The notes under the pieces: generated by a model
Databases searched by the model: none
The model's input: the letters and a program-made list of their open reading frames with translations, nothing else
Told to the model about the DNA's origin: nothing
Assembly: GCF_900105065.1 (NCBI RefSeq)
Contig: NZ_LT629749.1
Location: forward strand, 2,480,001 to 2,544,000
Length of the DNA: 64,000 nt
Direction of reading: 5' to 3'
Source: Friedmanniella luteola
Lineage (GTDB): Bacteria; Actinomycetota; Actinomycetes; Propionibacteriales; Propionibacteriaceae
Position numbers and translations under genes: made by a program
Part shown: positions 17,507-27,539 of the stretch, in pieces
Layout: every line of letters begins with the position of its first letter
Position numbering within the stretch: the stretch's first letter is position 1

Positions 17507-19741
17507 ATGGCGTTCGATCTCAGCGCAGGACTGACCGGGGAGCTCCTCAGCGGCTTCCACGGCGGTCACGACACGGAGTGCTGGCGGCGGCTCGGTGCGG
17601 TCGAGGCCTCGGTGCAGGACTCCGAGCGGGGCGAGCTCCGCGGCACCCGCTTCTCCGTCTGGGCACCCAACGCCCAGACCGTGCGGCTGGTCGGGGACTT
17701 CAACGGCTGGAACGGCGATTCCGGCCAGATGCACCTCGTCCCGGGTTCCGGGGTGTGGGCGCTGTTCGTCGAGGGCGTCGGGACGGGCGCGCTCTACAAG
17801 TTCGAGGTGCTCGGCAGCGACGGCGTGTGGCGGCTGAAGGCCGACCCGATGGCCCGGTTCTGCGAGGCCGCCCCGCACACCGCGTCCATCGTCTACGAGA
17901 GCCAGTACCAGTGGGGCGACGACGACTGGCTCTGGTACCGCGGGCAGAAGACCCAGCACACCGAGCCGATCAGCATCTACGAGGTGCACCTCGGCTCGTG
18001 GCGGCGCGGCCTGACCTACGTCGAGCTCGCCGAGCAGCTGGTCGAGTACGTGACCTGGCAGGGCTACACCCACGTGGAGCTGATGCCGGTCGCCGAGCAC
18101 CCCTACGAGGGCTCCTGGGGCTACCACGTCACCGGCTACTTCGCGCCGGTCTCCCGCTTCGGCTCCCCCGACGAGTTCCGCTTCCTCGTCGACAGCCTGC
18201 ACCGCGCCGGCGTCGGCGTCATCGTCGACTGGGTGCCCGGCCACTTCGCCACCGACCCGTGGGCCCTGCAGCGCTTCGACGGCACGGCGCTCTACGAGCA
18301 CGAGGACCCCAAGCTCGGCTGGCACCCGGACTGGGGCTCCTACATCTTCAACTTCGGCCGCAACGAGGTGCAGAGCTTCCTCATCTCCAACGCCTACTAC
18401 TGGCTGGAGGAGTTCCACATCGACGGCCTGCGGATCGACGCCGTCGCCTCGATGCTCTACCTCGACTACTCCCGCGACGAGGGGCAGTGGATCCCCAACA
18501 AGTTCGGCGGCAACGAGAACCTCGAGGCCGTCGCGCTGCTGCAGCGGGTGAACCAGCACAACTACGCCCGCAAGCCCGGGATCATGATGATCGCCGAGGA
18601 GTCCACGTCGTGGCCGGGTGTCACGCGGGCCGTCGACGCCGGCGGGCTCGGCTTCGGCTTCAAGTGGAACATGGGCTGGATGAACGACTCCCTGCGCTAC
18701 CTCGGCCGGGAGCCGGTCTACCGGCAGTACCACCACCACGAGATGACGTTCGCCATGGCCTACGCCTACTCGGAGAACTACATCCTGCCGATCAGCCACG
18801 ACGAGGTCGTGCACGGCAAGGGCTCGATGTTCGAGCGCGCGCCCGAGGACGAGTGGCGCAAGTTCGGCACCCTGCGGGCCTTCTACTCCTTCATGTGGTC
18901 CCACCCGGGCAAGCAGCTGCTCTTCATGGGCACCGAGTTCGGCCAGCGGCGCGAGTTCTCCGAGCAGCGCAGCCTCGACTGGGAGCAGAGCGCCGCCTCC
19001 GGCCACCGCGGGGTGCAGCGGCTGATCAAGGACATGAACGCGATCCAGCGGACCCACCCGGCCCTGCACGCGCTGGACACCGACCCGGCGGGGTTCTCCT
19101 GGATCAGCGCGGACGACCGGGGCGGCAACGTCTTCTCGTTCCTCCGCTACGACGGCGAGGGCCAGATGGTGGCCTGCCTGTCCAACTTCGCCGCCGAACC
19201 GCGGACCGACTACCGGATCGGGCTCCCGGTGGAGGGCGTCTGGGAGGAGATCCTCAACACCGACGCGGAGGTCTACGACGGCACGGGCGAGTTCGGCAAC
19301 CTGGGCCGCGTCGTCGCCGGGCCGGTGCCCTCGCACGGCTACCCGGCGTCGGCCACGGTGACCATCCCGCCGCTCGGCTCCGTCTGGTTCCGCCTGCTCC
19401 CGGTCACCGACGACGAGACCGCCGGCGACGCCGCGGAGCTCTCGGCGGGCGTCCGCGCGGCGGCCAAGCAGGCCTCGCCCCGTCGGGAGGTGCGCAGCGC
19501 CGCACCGCCGGCGGCCCCCGAGGTCGACGACGCCTCCGCTGCGCCGGACCGCGCGCGGCCGGCCGGGACGGACAGCAGGCCAGCACAGCCGACGGCCACC
19601 GCCGGGACCGCGTCGGCGGCCCGCCCGGACGCCAAGAACAAGGCTGCCGTCCCCCCGCCCAGCTCGGCGGCCGAGACCCCGGCCGAAGCGGCCCCGGCCC
19701 GGCGGACCCCCTGGCGTCGCGGCGGCCGTCGACCGTCCTGA
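17507..19741 (+). CDS. glgB: 1,4-alpha-glucan branching enzyme GlgB
   Basis: 744 residues from the ATG six bases after the mak stop, with AAGGAG just upstream. A CBM48 module (RGTRFSVWAPNAQTVRLVGDF) precedes the GH13_9 barrel with nucleophile about D311 (GLRIDAV), acid/base about E364 (MIAEEST) and a third Asp in ISHDEVVHGK. It makes alpha-1,6 branches. The usual C-terminal sandwich ends near GSVWFRLLP (about residue 632), yet the protein runs on ~110 residues in an Ala/Pro/Arg-rich tail that looks disordered. Last gene of the glgE-mak-glgB operon, ended by a strong hairpin. Confidence 0.95.
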   Translation: MAFDLSAGLTGELLSGFHGGHDTECWRRLGAVEASVQDSERGELRGTRFSVWAPNAQTVRLVGDFNGWNGDSGQMHLVPGSGVWALFVEGVGTGALYKFEVLGSDGVWRLKADPMARFCEAAPHTASIVYESQYQWGDDDWLWYRGQKTQHTEPISIYEVHLGSWRRGLTYVELAEQLVEYVTWQGYTHVELMPVAEHPYEGSWGYHVTGYFAPVSRFGSPDEFRFLVDSLHRAGVGVIVDWVPGHFATDPWALQRFDGTALYEHEDPKLGWHPDWGSYIFNFGRNEVQSFLISNAYYWLEEFHIDGLRIDAVASMLYLDYSRDEGQWIPNKFGGNENLEAVALLQRVNQHNYARKPGIMMIAEESTSWPGVTRAVDAGGLGFGFKWNMGWMNDSLRYLGREPVYRQYHHHEMTFAMAYAYSENYILPISHDEVVHGKGSMFERAPEDEWRKFGTLRAFYSFMWSHPGKQLLFMGTEFGQRREFSEQRSLDWEQSAASGHRGVQRLIKDMNAIQRTHPALHALDTDPAGFSWISADDRGGNVFSFLRYDGEGQMVACLSNFAAEPRTDYRIGLPVEGVWEEILNTDAEVYDGTGEFGNLGRVVAGPVPSHGYPASATVTIPPLGSVWFRLLPVTDDETAGDAAELSAGVRAAAKQASPRREVRSAAPPAAPEVDDASAAPDRARPAGTDSRPAQPTATAGTASAARPDAKNKAAVPPPSSAAETPAEAAPARRTPWRRGGRRPS

Positions 19742-19748
19742 CCGGTGA

Positions 19749-19799
19749 GTGCTGAGGAACCACAGCTCGGGGCCCTCCGAGCTGCCGGTTCCTCAGCAC
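19749..19799. terminator. Bidirectional hairpin between glgB and the convergent GNAT gene
   Basis: GTGCTGAGGAACC (19749-19761) pairs with GGTTCCTCAGCAC (19787-19799), and inside it AGCTCGG (19764-19770) pairs with CCGAGCT (19777-19783). The near-continuous stem of about 20 base pairs starts eight bases after glgB and lies 40 bases from the end of the opposing gene, so it can serve both strands. Confidence 0.8.
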
Positions 19800-19838
19800 C
19801 CACGACCGGGCGGCCCCGCCCAGCAGGTCGTCCCGGGC

Positions 19839-20402
19839 TCAGGCCGGGTCGACCACCCGGCTGACCACGAAGGCGTGCTTGCCCACCTGCCGGCCGCGGG
19901 TGAAGCCGAGGTCCTCGAACAGCTCGACGGTCCCGCTGAACAGGAAGCGGCCCTGGGCCTCACGGTCGGCCGTCACCTCCGAGATCGCCTCGACCAGCCC
20001 GCCGCCCGCCTGGCCGATCAGCTCCAGGGCGCCCTCGACCGCGGCCCGCGCCACGCCCTGCCCGCGGTGCCGGCGGTCGACGAAGACACAGGTGATGCGC
20101 CAGTCCGGCCGGGGCGGGGCGTCCTTGACGTACTCCCGGCGGTGCTTGATGCCCGGGAGCTCGTCCGGGTCGCCGAACTGCGCCCAGCCCTGGGCCTGGC
20201 CGTCGGCGTCCAGGACCAGCGCGGCGTGCGCGGTCCCGGCGAGCACGCGCTGGTGCTTGGCCTCGCGGTGCCCCAGCCCGGGCTCCGGCCGCGGGTGGAA
20301 CCCGATGCACCAGCAGCCGCCGAAGATGCCGTTGTTGCGCTCCACCAGGTCGGCGAAGGCGTCCCAGGTGGCCGCGTCGAGGGGCCGCACCGTGGAGGTC
20401 AC
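19839..20402 (-). CDS. GNAT-family N-acetyltransferase
   Basis: 187 residues from a GTG that overlaps the stop of the upstream hydrolase gene (GTGA). The acetyl-CoA binding signature is VFVDRRHRGQGVARAAVEGAL (R/Q-x-x-G-x-G/A type), with a typical beta-strand pattern before and after (AALVLDADGQAQGWAQFG; FLFSGTVELFEDLGFTRGRQVGKHAFVV). The N-terminal GGCWCIGFHPRPE is seen in a group of actinobacterial GNATs of unknown substrate. The tight overlap implies cotranscription with the hydrolase. Confidence 0.8.
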   Translation of the reverse strand: MTSTVRPLDAATWDAFADLVERNNGIFGGCWCIGFHPRPEPGLGHREAKHQRVLAGTAHAALVLDADGQAQGWAQFGDPDELPGIKHRREYVKDAPPRPDWRITCVFVDRRHRGQGVARAAVEGALELIGQAGGGLVEAISEVTADREAQGRFLFSGTVELFEDLGFTRGRQVGKHAFVVSRVVDPA

Positions 20403-21103
20403 CGCGTCACGCTCGGCACCGGCAGGGCGTCGAGGAGCCGGGCCAGCTCCTCCGGTCGCGTGAGCATCGGCCAGTGGCCGGAGTCGACGTCGACGAGGGA
20501 GAGGTCGGCCACCCGCGCCAGCTCGGGGAGCTCGCCCTCCGCCAGCCAGGCCCGGGCCTCGTCCGGGCTGAACTCCGGGCACACCAGGGTGACGGGCACC
20601 GCCAGGCGGCGCTCGTCGCCGAGCCGCACCGCGGCCTGCGCGACGCCCGCCGGGACGGGCACGGCCGCCTCGACGAACCGGCGGCGGGCCGCCGCGTCGA
20701 GGTCGCGGGCGTCGGCTCCCTCGAACGGCTCCCAGCCCGGGAAGGGCATCTGGCCGTCGGCGACGGGGAAGAAGTCGGCGTACGGGTCGCCGTCGGCGCT
20801 GGGGAAGCCCCCGATCATGACGACCCGGGCGACGGCCGACGGCCGCCGGTCCGCCGCCAGCCACGCCAGCGTGCTGGCCGCGGAGTGGCCCACCACGACG
20901 GGGAGGTCCGCGGCGTCCACGGCGGCCAGGACCGCGGCCAGCTGGTCGTCCAGCGTGGCGGTCGGGTCGGCGTCGTCGGCCCCGGGCAGCGCGGGGACGA
21001 CGACGCGGTGGCCCAGCCGGGTGAGCTCGGCGCTCACGGGGGCCCAGGCCTCGCCGGTCAGCCAGAGACCGGCGACGAGGATGAAGTCGCGTGCAGGAGT
21101 CAT
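20399..21103 (-). CDS. Small alpha/beta hydrolase
   Basis: 234 residues. The fold is shown by FILVAGLWLTGEAW at the oxyanion loop, the nucleophile elbow VVVGHSAASTLAWL (serine near residue 95) and a C-terminal DSGHWPMLTRPEELARLL carrying the histidine. These resemble EstC-like/haloperoxidase-type hydrolases. It is divergent from a WYL-domain regulator with 53 bases between, so that regulator probably controls it. Substrate unknown. Confidence 0.82.
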   Translation of the reverse strand: MTPARDFILVAGLWLTGEAWAPVSAELTRLGHRVVVPALPGADDADPTATLDDQLAAVLAAVDAADLPVVVGHSAASTLAWLAADRRPSAVARVVMIGGFPSADGDPYADFFPVADGQMPFPGWEPFEGADARDLDAAARRRFVEAAVPVPAGVAQAAVRLGDERRLAVPVTLVCPEFSPDEARAWLAEGELPELARVADLSLVDVDSGHWPMLTRPEELARLLDALPVPSVTR

Positions 21104-21144
21104 GGTGTGACCGTAGGACCTGTTGCGGACGATCGGCGTCCTGG

Positions 21145-21150
21145 TTGACT
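21145..21150 (+). promoter_or_regulatory. Possible -10 box for leaderless WYL regulator mRNA
   Basis: TTGACT, six bases, then the ATG at 21157, the same hexamer and spacing as before the GTG at 3432. Confidence 0.3.
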
Positions 21151-21156
21151 GACGAC

Positions 21157-22116
21157 ATGACCGCCGACGAGGCCAGCCCCACGGCCCGGGGGCTGCGGAC
21201 GCTGGAGCTGCTGCAGCGCCATCCCGGCCTCACCTCCGCCGACCTGGCCGCGCGGCTGGGCGTCTCGGACCGGGCCGCCCGCCGCTACGTCGCGATCCTC
21301 CGCGAGGCCGGCATCAGCGTCGACTCCACCCCCGGGCGGTACGGCGGCTACCGGCTGGGGCGCGGCCTGCGGCTGCCCCCGCTGGTCTTCAGCAGCACCG
21401 AGGCGCTCGGTCTGGTGATGGCCGTCCTCGACGGCCAGCACGCCGCCGCCGACGCGGGCACGCCGGTCGGCGCCGCCCTGGGCAAGATCATCGCCGCCCT
21501 GCCGCCGGACGTCGGCCGGCAGGCGGCGCTGCTGCGCGAGCACGCGCTCACCGCCCCCGAGCGGCACGCCGTCCGGCCGGACCCCACGACCACCAGCCGC
21601 CTCGTCGAGGCGGTCGCCGAGCGGCGTCAGGTGCGGCTCGGCTACCGACCGCGCTCCGGCCCGGCCCGCACCGGCGTGGTCGACCCCTGGGCCGTCGTCG
21701 TCCGCGGCGGCCTGTGGTACCTCCTCGGCCACGCCCACGGGCCGGACGCCCCCCGCACCTACCGCGTCGACCGGGTGGGCGACGTCGAGGTGCTGGACGC
21801 CGGCTGCACCCCGCCCGCCGACCTCGACGCCGTCGCCTGGCTGGAGCGGCACCTCGGCACCGGTCGGGCCTACCGCACCCGGGTCCGCTTCGCGGCGCCC
21901 CTCGCCGACGTCGCCCCGTGGGTCAGCGCGGCGATGGGCGACCTCGAAGCGCTGGACGACGGGTCCTGCCGGCTGAGCGGCACGACGGACAACCCGGCGA
22001 TGTACGCCAACGAGTGGCTGGCCGCCGTCCCGCACCCCTGCACCGTCGAGGGCGGGCCCGAGCTGCGCGACGCGGTGGCCGCGCTGGCCCGACGCCTGAC
22101 CGCGTCCCTGACCTGA
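21157..22116 (+). CDS. HTH/WYL-domain transcriptional regulator (YafY-like)
   Basis: 319 residues from the ATG at 21157. The N-terminal DeoR-type winged helix is seen as RTLELLQRHPGLTSADLAARLGVSDRAARRYVAILREAGI. It is followed by the WYL domain (VRLGYRPRSGPARTGVVDPWAVVVRGGLWYLLGHAHG, where the WYL signature reads LWYLLGH) and a WCX-type C-terminus. WYL proteins sense ligands or nucleic acids and often repress a neighbouring gene; here the divergent hydrolase-GNAT pair is the obvious candidate. Confidence 0.9.
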   Translation: MTADEASPTARGLRTLELLQRHPGLTSADLAARLGVSDRAARRYVAILREAGISVDSTPGRYGGYRLGRGLRLPPLVFSSTEALGLVMAVLDGQHAAADAGTPVGAALGKIIAALPPDVGRQAALLREHALTAPERHAVRPDPTTTSRLVEAVAERRQVRLGYRPRSGPARTGVVDPWAVVVRGGLWYLLGHAHGPDAPRTYRVDRVGDVEVLDAGCTPPADLDAVAWLERHLGTGRAYRTRVRFAAPLADVAPWVSAAMGDLEALDDGSCRLSGTTDNPAMYANEWLAAVPHPCTVEGGPELRDAVAALARRLTASLT

Positions 22117-22132
22117 GCGGCCCGGACGCCGG

Positions 22133-23470
22133 TCAGGCCGGGACGAGCGGACGGATGTTCTGGTTGCCCGCGAAGAGGTTCTCCGGGTCGTAGGCCGCCT
22201 TGACCTCCCGCAGCCGTCGGAGGTTGGCCGCACCGAAGGAGGCGATGATCCGCTGCTCCCCCTCGTCCCCGATGAAGTTCAGGTAGGTGCCGCCGGCCGC
22301 CCACGGGGCGATCGCGGCCCGGTACCCGCGCACCCACGCGATGTTCGCGGCGTCGTCCGCCGGGTCCACCCAGGTGGCGAACGGGTGGGTGATCCAGGCC
22401 GCGTCGCGCCGGCTCAGCGGCGTCGCGTCCTCGGCCACGGCCTGGACCGCCCCACCCCACGGGAACACCAGGTGCTGGGTGAGGGGCGAGGGACGGGCGG
22501 CGCCGACGGCGAGGAAGACGTCCAGCGCCGCGTCCGGCAGGTCACGGTGGTACTCACCGCTCCAGTACTGCCGCAGTCCCGGCTGGTCGTCGAGCATCGA
22601 CTGCATCTGGGTGTAGGGCAGCGGCGCCACCAGGTCCACCTCCGGCTCGAGCGCGCGGAACGCGCGGAGGACGTCGGTGCCGGTCCCCTCGTCCCCCGAC
22701 CAGACCAGCACCAGCGCCACCAGGGGCCGGCCCTGCAGGTGGGCGGGGACGAACGGCTCCGGCGGTCCGGTGAGCAGGACCAGCCCCGAGCCCAGCTCCG
22801 GGGGCGTCGTGGGCGCCAGGTCGCGGTAGCGCCGGGCCACCTCGCCCGCCCGGTCGACGGGCCAGAGCAGCAGACCGCCCAGCACCAGCGGGCCCACCGG
22901 GTGCAGGGCGAGCTCGAGGGACGTGACGACGCCGAAGTTGCCGCCGCCCCCCTTGCAGGCCCACAGCAGGTCGGGGTGCTGGTGCTCGTCGGCGCGCACC
23001 TGCCGGCCGTCCGCGGTGACCAGCTCGACGGCCAGCAGGTTGTCGCACGTCAGCCCGTGCCGGCGCTCCAGCCAGCCCGAGCCGCCGCCGAGGGTGAGCC
23101 CGCTGACGCCGGTGGTGGAGACGCGGCCGCCCGTCGTCGCCAGCCCGTGCACCTGGGTGGCGGCGTCGAGGTCGGCCCAGGTGCAGCCGGCCCCGACCCG
23201 GGCTCGGCGCCGGGCCGGGTCGACCGTCACCGACCGCATCGGCCGGACGTCGACCACCAGCCCGTCGTCGACGCTCGACTGCCCGGCGACGGCGTGGCCG
23301 CCTGAGCGGACGGCGACCGCCAGCCCGTCGGCGCGGGCCCGTGCGAGCGCCGCCGCGACGTCGGCCGCGTCCGCGCAGGACGCGATCATCCGCGGCCGGC
23401 GGTCGATCATGGCGTTGAAGAGCGCGCGCCGCTCGTCGTAGTCGGCATCGCCCGGCACGGTCCACCGCAT
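22133..23470 (-). CDS. FAD-linked oxidoreductase, berberine-bridge-enzyme type
   Basis: 445 residues. The PCMH-type FAD domain has VRSGGHAVAGQSS, in which about H59 is the residue that binds FAD covalently in this family. The BBE C-terminal domain ends KAAYDPENLFAGNQNIRP. The usual second attachment cysteine (in GxCxxVGxxG) appears replaced: here the segment reads GGRVSTTGVSGLTLGGG, so FAD is probably attached only through the histidine. The substrate is unknown; relatives oxidise sugars, oligosaccharides or alkaloids. It is convergent with the WYL regulator. Confidence 0.88.
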   Translation of the reverse strand: MRWTVPGDADYDERRALFNAMIDRRPRMIASCADAADVAAALARARADGLAVAVRSGGHAVAGQSSVDDGLVVDVRPMRSVTVDPARRRARVGAGCTWADLDAATQVHGLATTGGRVSTTGVSGLTLGGGSGWLERRHGLTCDNLLAVELVTADGRQVRADEHQHPDLLWACKGGGGNFGVVTSLELALHPVGPLVLGGLLLWPVDRAGEVARRYRDLAPTTPPELGSGLVLLTGPPEPFVPAHLQGRPLVALVLVWSGDEGTGTDVLRAFRALEPEVDLVAPLPYTQMQSMLDDQPGLRQYWSGEYHRDLPDAALDVFLAVGAARPSPLTQHLVFPWGGAVQAVAEDATPLSRRDAAWITHPFATWVDPADDAANIAWVRGYRAAIAPWAAGGTYLNFIGDEGEQRIIASFGAANLRRLREVKAAYDPENLFAGNQNIRPLVPA

Positions 23471-23598
23471 GAGGTCCCCCTGAGTTGTCGCTCAGGGCGA
23501 AGCATTCCCGGCCCGGCCGCCGGGGGCCATGGGCAGTTCGGTCACCCCGCGGGGCGGGCGCGCCCCGGCGGGGTCGGCTCAGGACAGCCGGGGTGGGC

Positions 23599-24525
23599 TC
23601 AGAACAGGGCGGCCATCAGGTCGCGCCGGCCCTTGAGCACGCGCTCGTCGGCGTTGCCGAGGGTCTCGAAGAGCTCGAGCAGCCGTACCCGCGCGCTGTT
23701 GCGCTCGTCGCCGGCGCTCCGGCGGACCAGCGCGATGAGCCGGTCGAAGGCCAGCTCGGCCTGACCGGTCAGCATCTCGACGTCGGCCGCCGCCAGCTGG
23801 TCCTCCACCGCGGTGGAGGTCTCGGCCGTGGCCAGCACCGCCTGCGGGTCCAGCGCGGCGGCGCGGGCGAAGAGCCCGGCCTGCGCGCGTCCGGCCTTGG
23901 CCTCGACGTCGTTGGGGTCGGCCTGCAGCAGCCGGTCGAACTCGGCGACCGCCGCGTCGAAGTCGCCCTGCTCGATGGCCGCGTCCGCGGCGGCGAAGCG
24001 CGGGTCCGGCCCGCCCTCGACCTCCTCGTCCGCGGCGGCCGCGCCCCCGACCGGGTCCGCCCGGCCGACGATGCCGTTGGCGACGGCGGCGGTCAGCAGC
24101 TGGTCGACGTAGGCCTGCACCTCCGCCTTGGGCAGCACGCCCTGGAACAGCGGCGCGACCTGGCCGCCGATCAGCGCGATCACGGTCGGGACGGCCTGCA
24201 GCTGCAGGGCCTGGACGATGCCGGGCGCGGTGTCCACGTCCAGCCGGGCCAGCAGGAACTTGCCGTCGGAGGCGTTGGCGATCTCGGCCAGCGCCTGGGA
24301 GAGCTGCTGGCCCGACGTGACCCGCGGGGAGTACAGCTCGACCACCACGGGGTGCTGCACGGAGCGCCGGATCGTCTCGGCCTCGAAGGTCTGCTCGGTC
24401 ACCTCGAGCACGTAGCTGGCCCCGCCGCGGGGGGCCCCGGCCGCCCCGGCGGGCGGCTGCTGCGCGCGGGCGGCGAGCTGGGAGAGGTCGATGGCACCGG
24501 CGCGGCTGAAGCTGGACGAACTCAT
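23599..24525 (-). CDS. Thioredoxin-like TPR co-chaperone (YbbN/CnoX family)
   Basis: 308 residues from ATG at 24525. Residues ~40-140 form a thioredoxin fold (VLEVTEQTFEAE, then FLLARLDVDTAPGIVQALQLQAVPTVIALIGG with the conserved cis-proline). The active-site CXXC is absent: the segment reads VELYSPRVTSGQQLS. A TPR-like region follows (GDFDAAVAEFDRLLQADPNDVEAKAG). This is the YbbN arrangement; relatives act as holdase-type co-chaperones. In M. tuberculosis a similar gene (Rv1324) sits in the same nucS-thiolase-glgB neighbourhood. Confidence 0.87.
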   Translation of the reverse strand: MSSSSFSRAGAIDLSQLAARAQQPPAGAAGAPRGGASYVLEVTEQTFEAETIRRSVQHPVVVELYSPRVTSGQQLSQALAEIANASDGKFLLARLDVDTAPGIVQALQLQAVPTVIALIGGQVAPLFQGVLPKAEVQAYVDQLLTAAVANGIVGRADPVGGAAAADEEVEGGPDPRFAAADAAIEQGDFDAAVAEFDRLLQADPNDVEAKAGRAQAGLFARAAALDPQAVLATAETSTAVEDQLAAADVEMLTGQAELAFDRLIALVRRSAGDERNSARVRLLELFETLGNADERVLKGRRDLMAALF

Positions 24526-24641
24526 GCGGCCCATCCTGCCGCACGGGCCGCGGCGGCCCGTCGAGGTCTCACCCCTCCCCCGCCCGGCCGAGGGGCGAGG
24601 CCACCTCCCGCTCGCGGCCGGGGATGGGCACAATGGCGCTC

Positions 24642-26282
<1,641 letters not shown>

Positions 26283-26285
26283 GCC

Positions 26286-26346
26286 CACCCCGAGTTGCCA
26301 GAACCCGGTGACCCAGGGGTCAGCTGACGCCCGACACCTCGGGGTG
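26286..26346. repeat. Inverted repeats between pgm and the radical SAM gene
   Basis: CACCCCGAG (26286-26294) and CTCGGGGTG (26338-26346) are perfect 9-base complements with a 43-base loop. Within the loop TGACCC-AG-GGGTCA (26309-26322) is a second perfect dyad. The outer pair may end pgm transcription; the inner one could be an operator for the next gene. Confidence 0.4.
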
Positions 26347-26406
26347 AGGTGGGGCACACGGGCCCGGGGAGGGAAGATCACCCGCGGGGGATCGTTGTAC
26401 TGCTCG

Positions 26407-27516
26407 ATGACCGCCGCGCTGATCGACCTCCCCACCGCTCCCACCCCCACCCGCCTCTGGATGCCGAAGCGCGTCCTGGTGACCCGGGCGGCCGCCGAGC
26501 AGCCGCACACCGCCGAGATCCTGCGCCGCTGCGAGGCCGCCGGTGTCGAGGACATCACCCTGCTGGCCAACGACCGGCTGACCGGCCTGCGCGGTGAGAC
26601 CGAGCGCGAGACCTACGCGCGGGCCAAGACGACGCTGGCCGTCGTCGTCGCCCCGCCGAGCGCGCTCAAGCCGCAGCCCATCCCGCCCAGCGCCGACTGG
26701 CGGATCGACCTGGCCAAGGGCTGCCCGGCCCACTGCCAGTACTGCTACCTGGCCGGCTCGCTCAGCGGCCCGCCCGTCACCCGGGTCTACGCCAACCTCG
26801 ACGCGGTCCTGGACGGCATCCGGACCCACGCCGGCCAGGGCACCGTCACCAGCGGCACGGCGGAGCGCGGGCACGAGGGCACCACCTTCGAGCTGTCCTG
26901 CTACACCGACCCGCTGGGCATCGAGCACGTCACCGGCTCCCTGGCCGAGGCCGTCCGCCGGGTCGGCGCCGGGGTCTACGGCGACGGCGTCTCGTTGCGC
27001 TTCACCACCAAGTTCGACGACGTGGCCGACCTGCTGGCGCTCGACCACCAGCGCCGCACCCGCGTCCGCTTCTCGGTCAACGCCCCCGACCTCGCCCGCC
27101 GCTTCGACGGCGGCACCGCGCCGCTGGCCGGTCGCCTGGCGGCTCTGCGCGCGCTCGCCCTCGCCGGCTACCGGGTGGGGTTGACGATCGCCCCGGTGAT
27201 GGCCTACCCGGGCTGGCGCGAGGGCTACGGCGACCTGCTCGACCAGGTCACCGCCGCGCTCGACGGGGTGCCGGGCCTGGACCTGACCACCGAGATCATC
27301 ACCCACCGCTTCACCCCGGCCAGCAAGGACGTCCTGCTCGGCTGGTACCCGCACACCAAGCTGGAGATGGACGAGGACGCCCGCACCCAGAAGCGCTCCA
27401 AGTTCGGCGGCGTCAAGTACGTCTACCCGCGCGCGACCATGAGCGAGATGCGTTCGTGGTTCTCCGCCGAGCTCGCGGCCAGGCTGCCGGACGCCCCGCT
27501 CCTGTACTGGACCTGA
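26407..27516 (+). CDS. Spore photoproduct lyase-like radical SAM protein
   Basis: 369 residues from the ATG at 26407. The radical SAM cluster motif CxxxCxxC is at C106/C110/C113 (KGCPAHCQYCYL), and the downstream sequence (SCYTDPLGIEHVTGSLAEAV, RFTTKFDDVADLL, RVRFSVNAP, TTEIITHRFTPASKDVLLGWYP) follows SplB, the enzyme that reverses the thymine dimer 5-thyminyl-5,6-dihydrothymine in Bacillus spores. Actinomycetes of this type do not make endospores, so the lesion or role may differ: dried-cell or spore-chain UV repair, or another substrate. It is full length and not in an obvious operon. Confidence 0.85.
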   Translation: MTAALIDLPTAPTPTRLWMPKRVLVTRAAAEQPHTAEILRRCEAAGVEDITLLANDRLTGLRGETERETYARAKTTLAVVVAPPSALKPQPIPPSADWRIDLAKGCPAHCQYCYLAGSLSGPPVTRVYANLDAVLDGIRTHAGQGTVTSGTAERGHEGTTFELSCYTDPLGIEHVTGSLAEAVRRVGAGVYGDGVSLRFTTKFDDVADLLALDHQRRTRVRFSVNAPDLARRFDGGTAPLAGRLAALRALALAGYRVGLTIAPVMAYPGWREGYGDLLDQVTAALDGVPGLDLTTEIITHRFTPASKDVLLGWYPHTKLEMDEDARTQKRSKFGGVKYVYPRATMSEMRSWFSAELAARLPDAPLLYWT

Positions 27517-27539
27517 CCCCCTCCCCGGCGCAGCGTCGC

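Noticed and set aside
15809-19336. A 1175-codon minus-strand frame opposite mak and glgB
   Set aside because: Val/Gly/Asp/Arg-rich shadow of two certain genes with no domain of its own.
16084-19755. A 1223-codon plus-strand frame across mak and glgB
   Set aside because: Arg/Pro/Gly-rich out-of-frame reading of the real genes.
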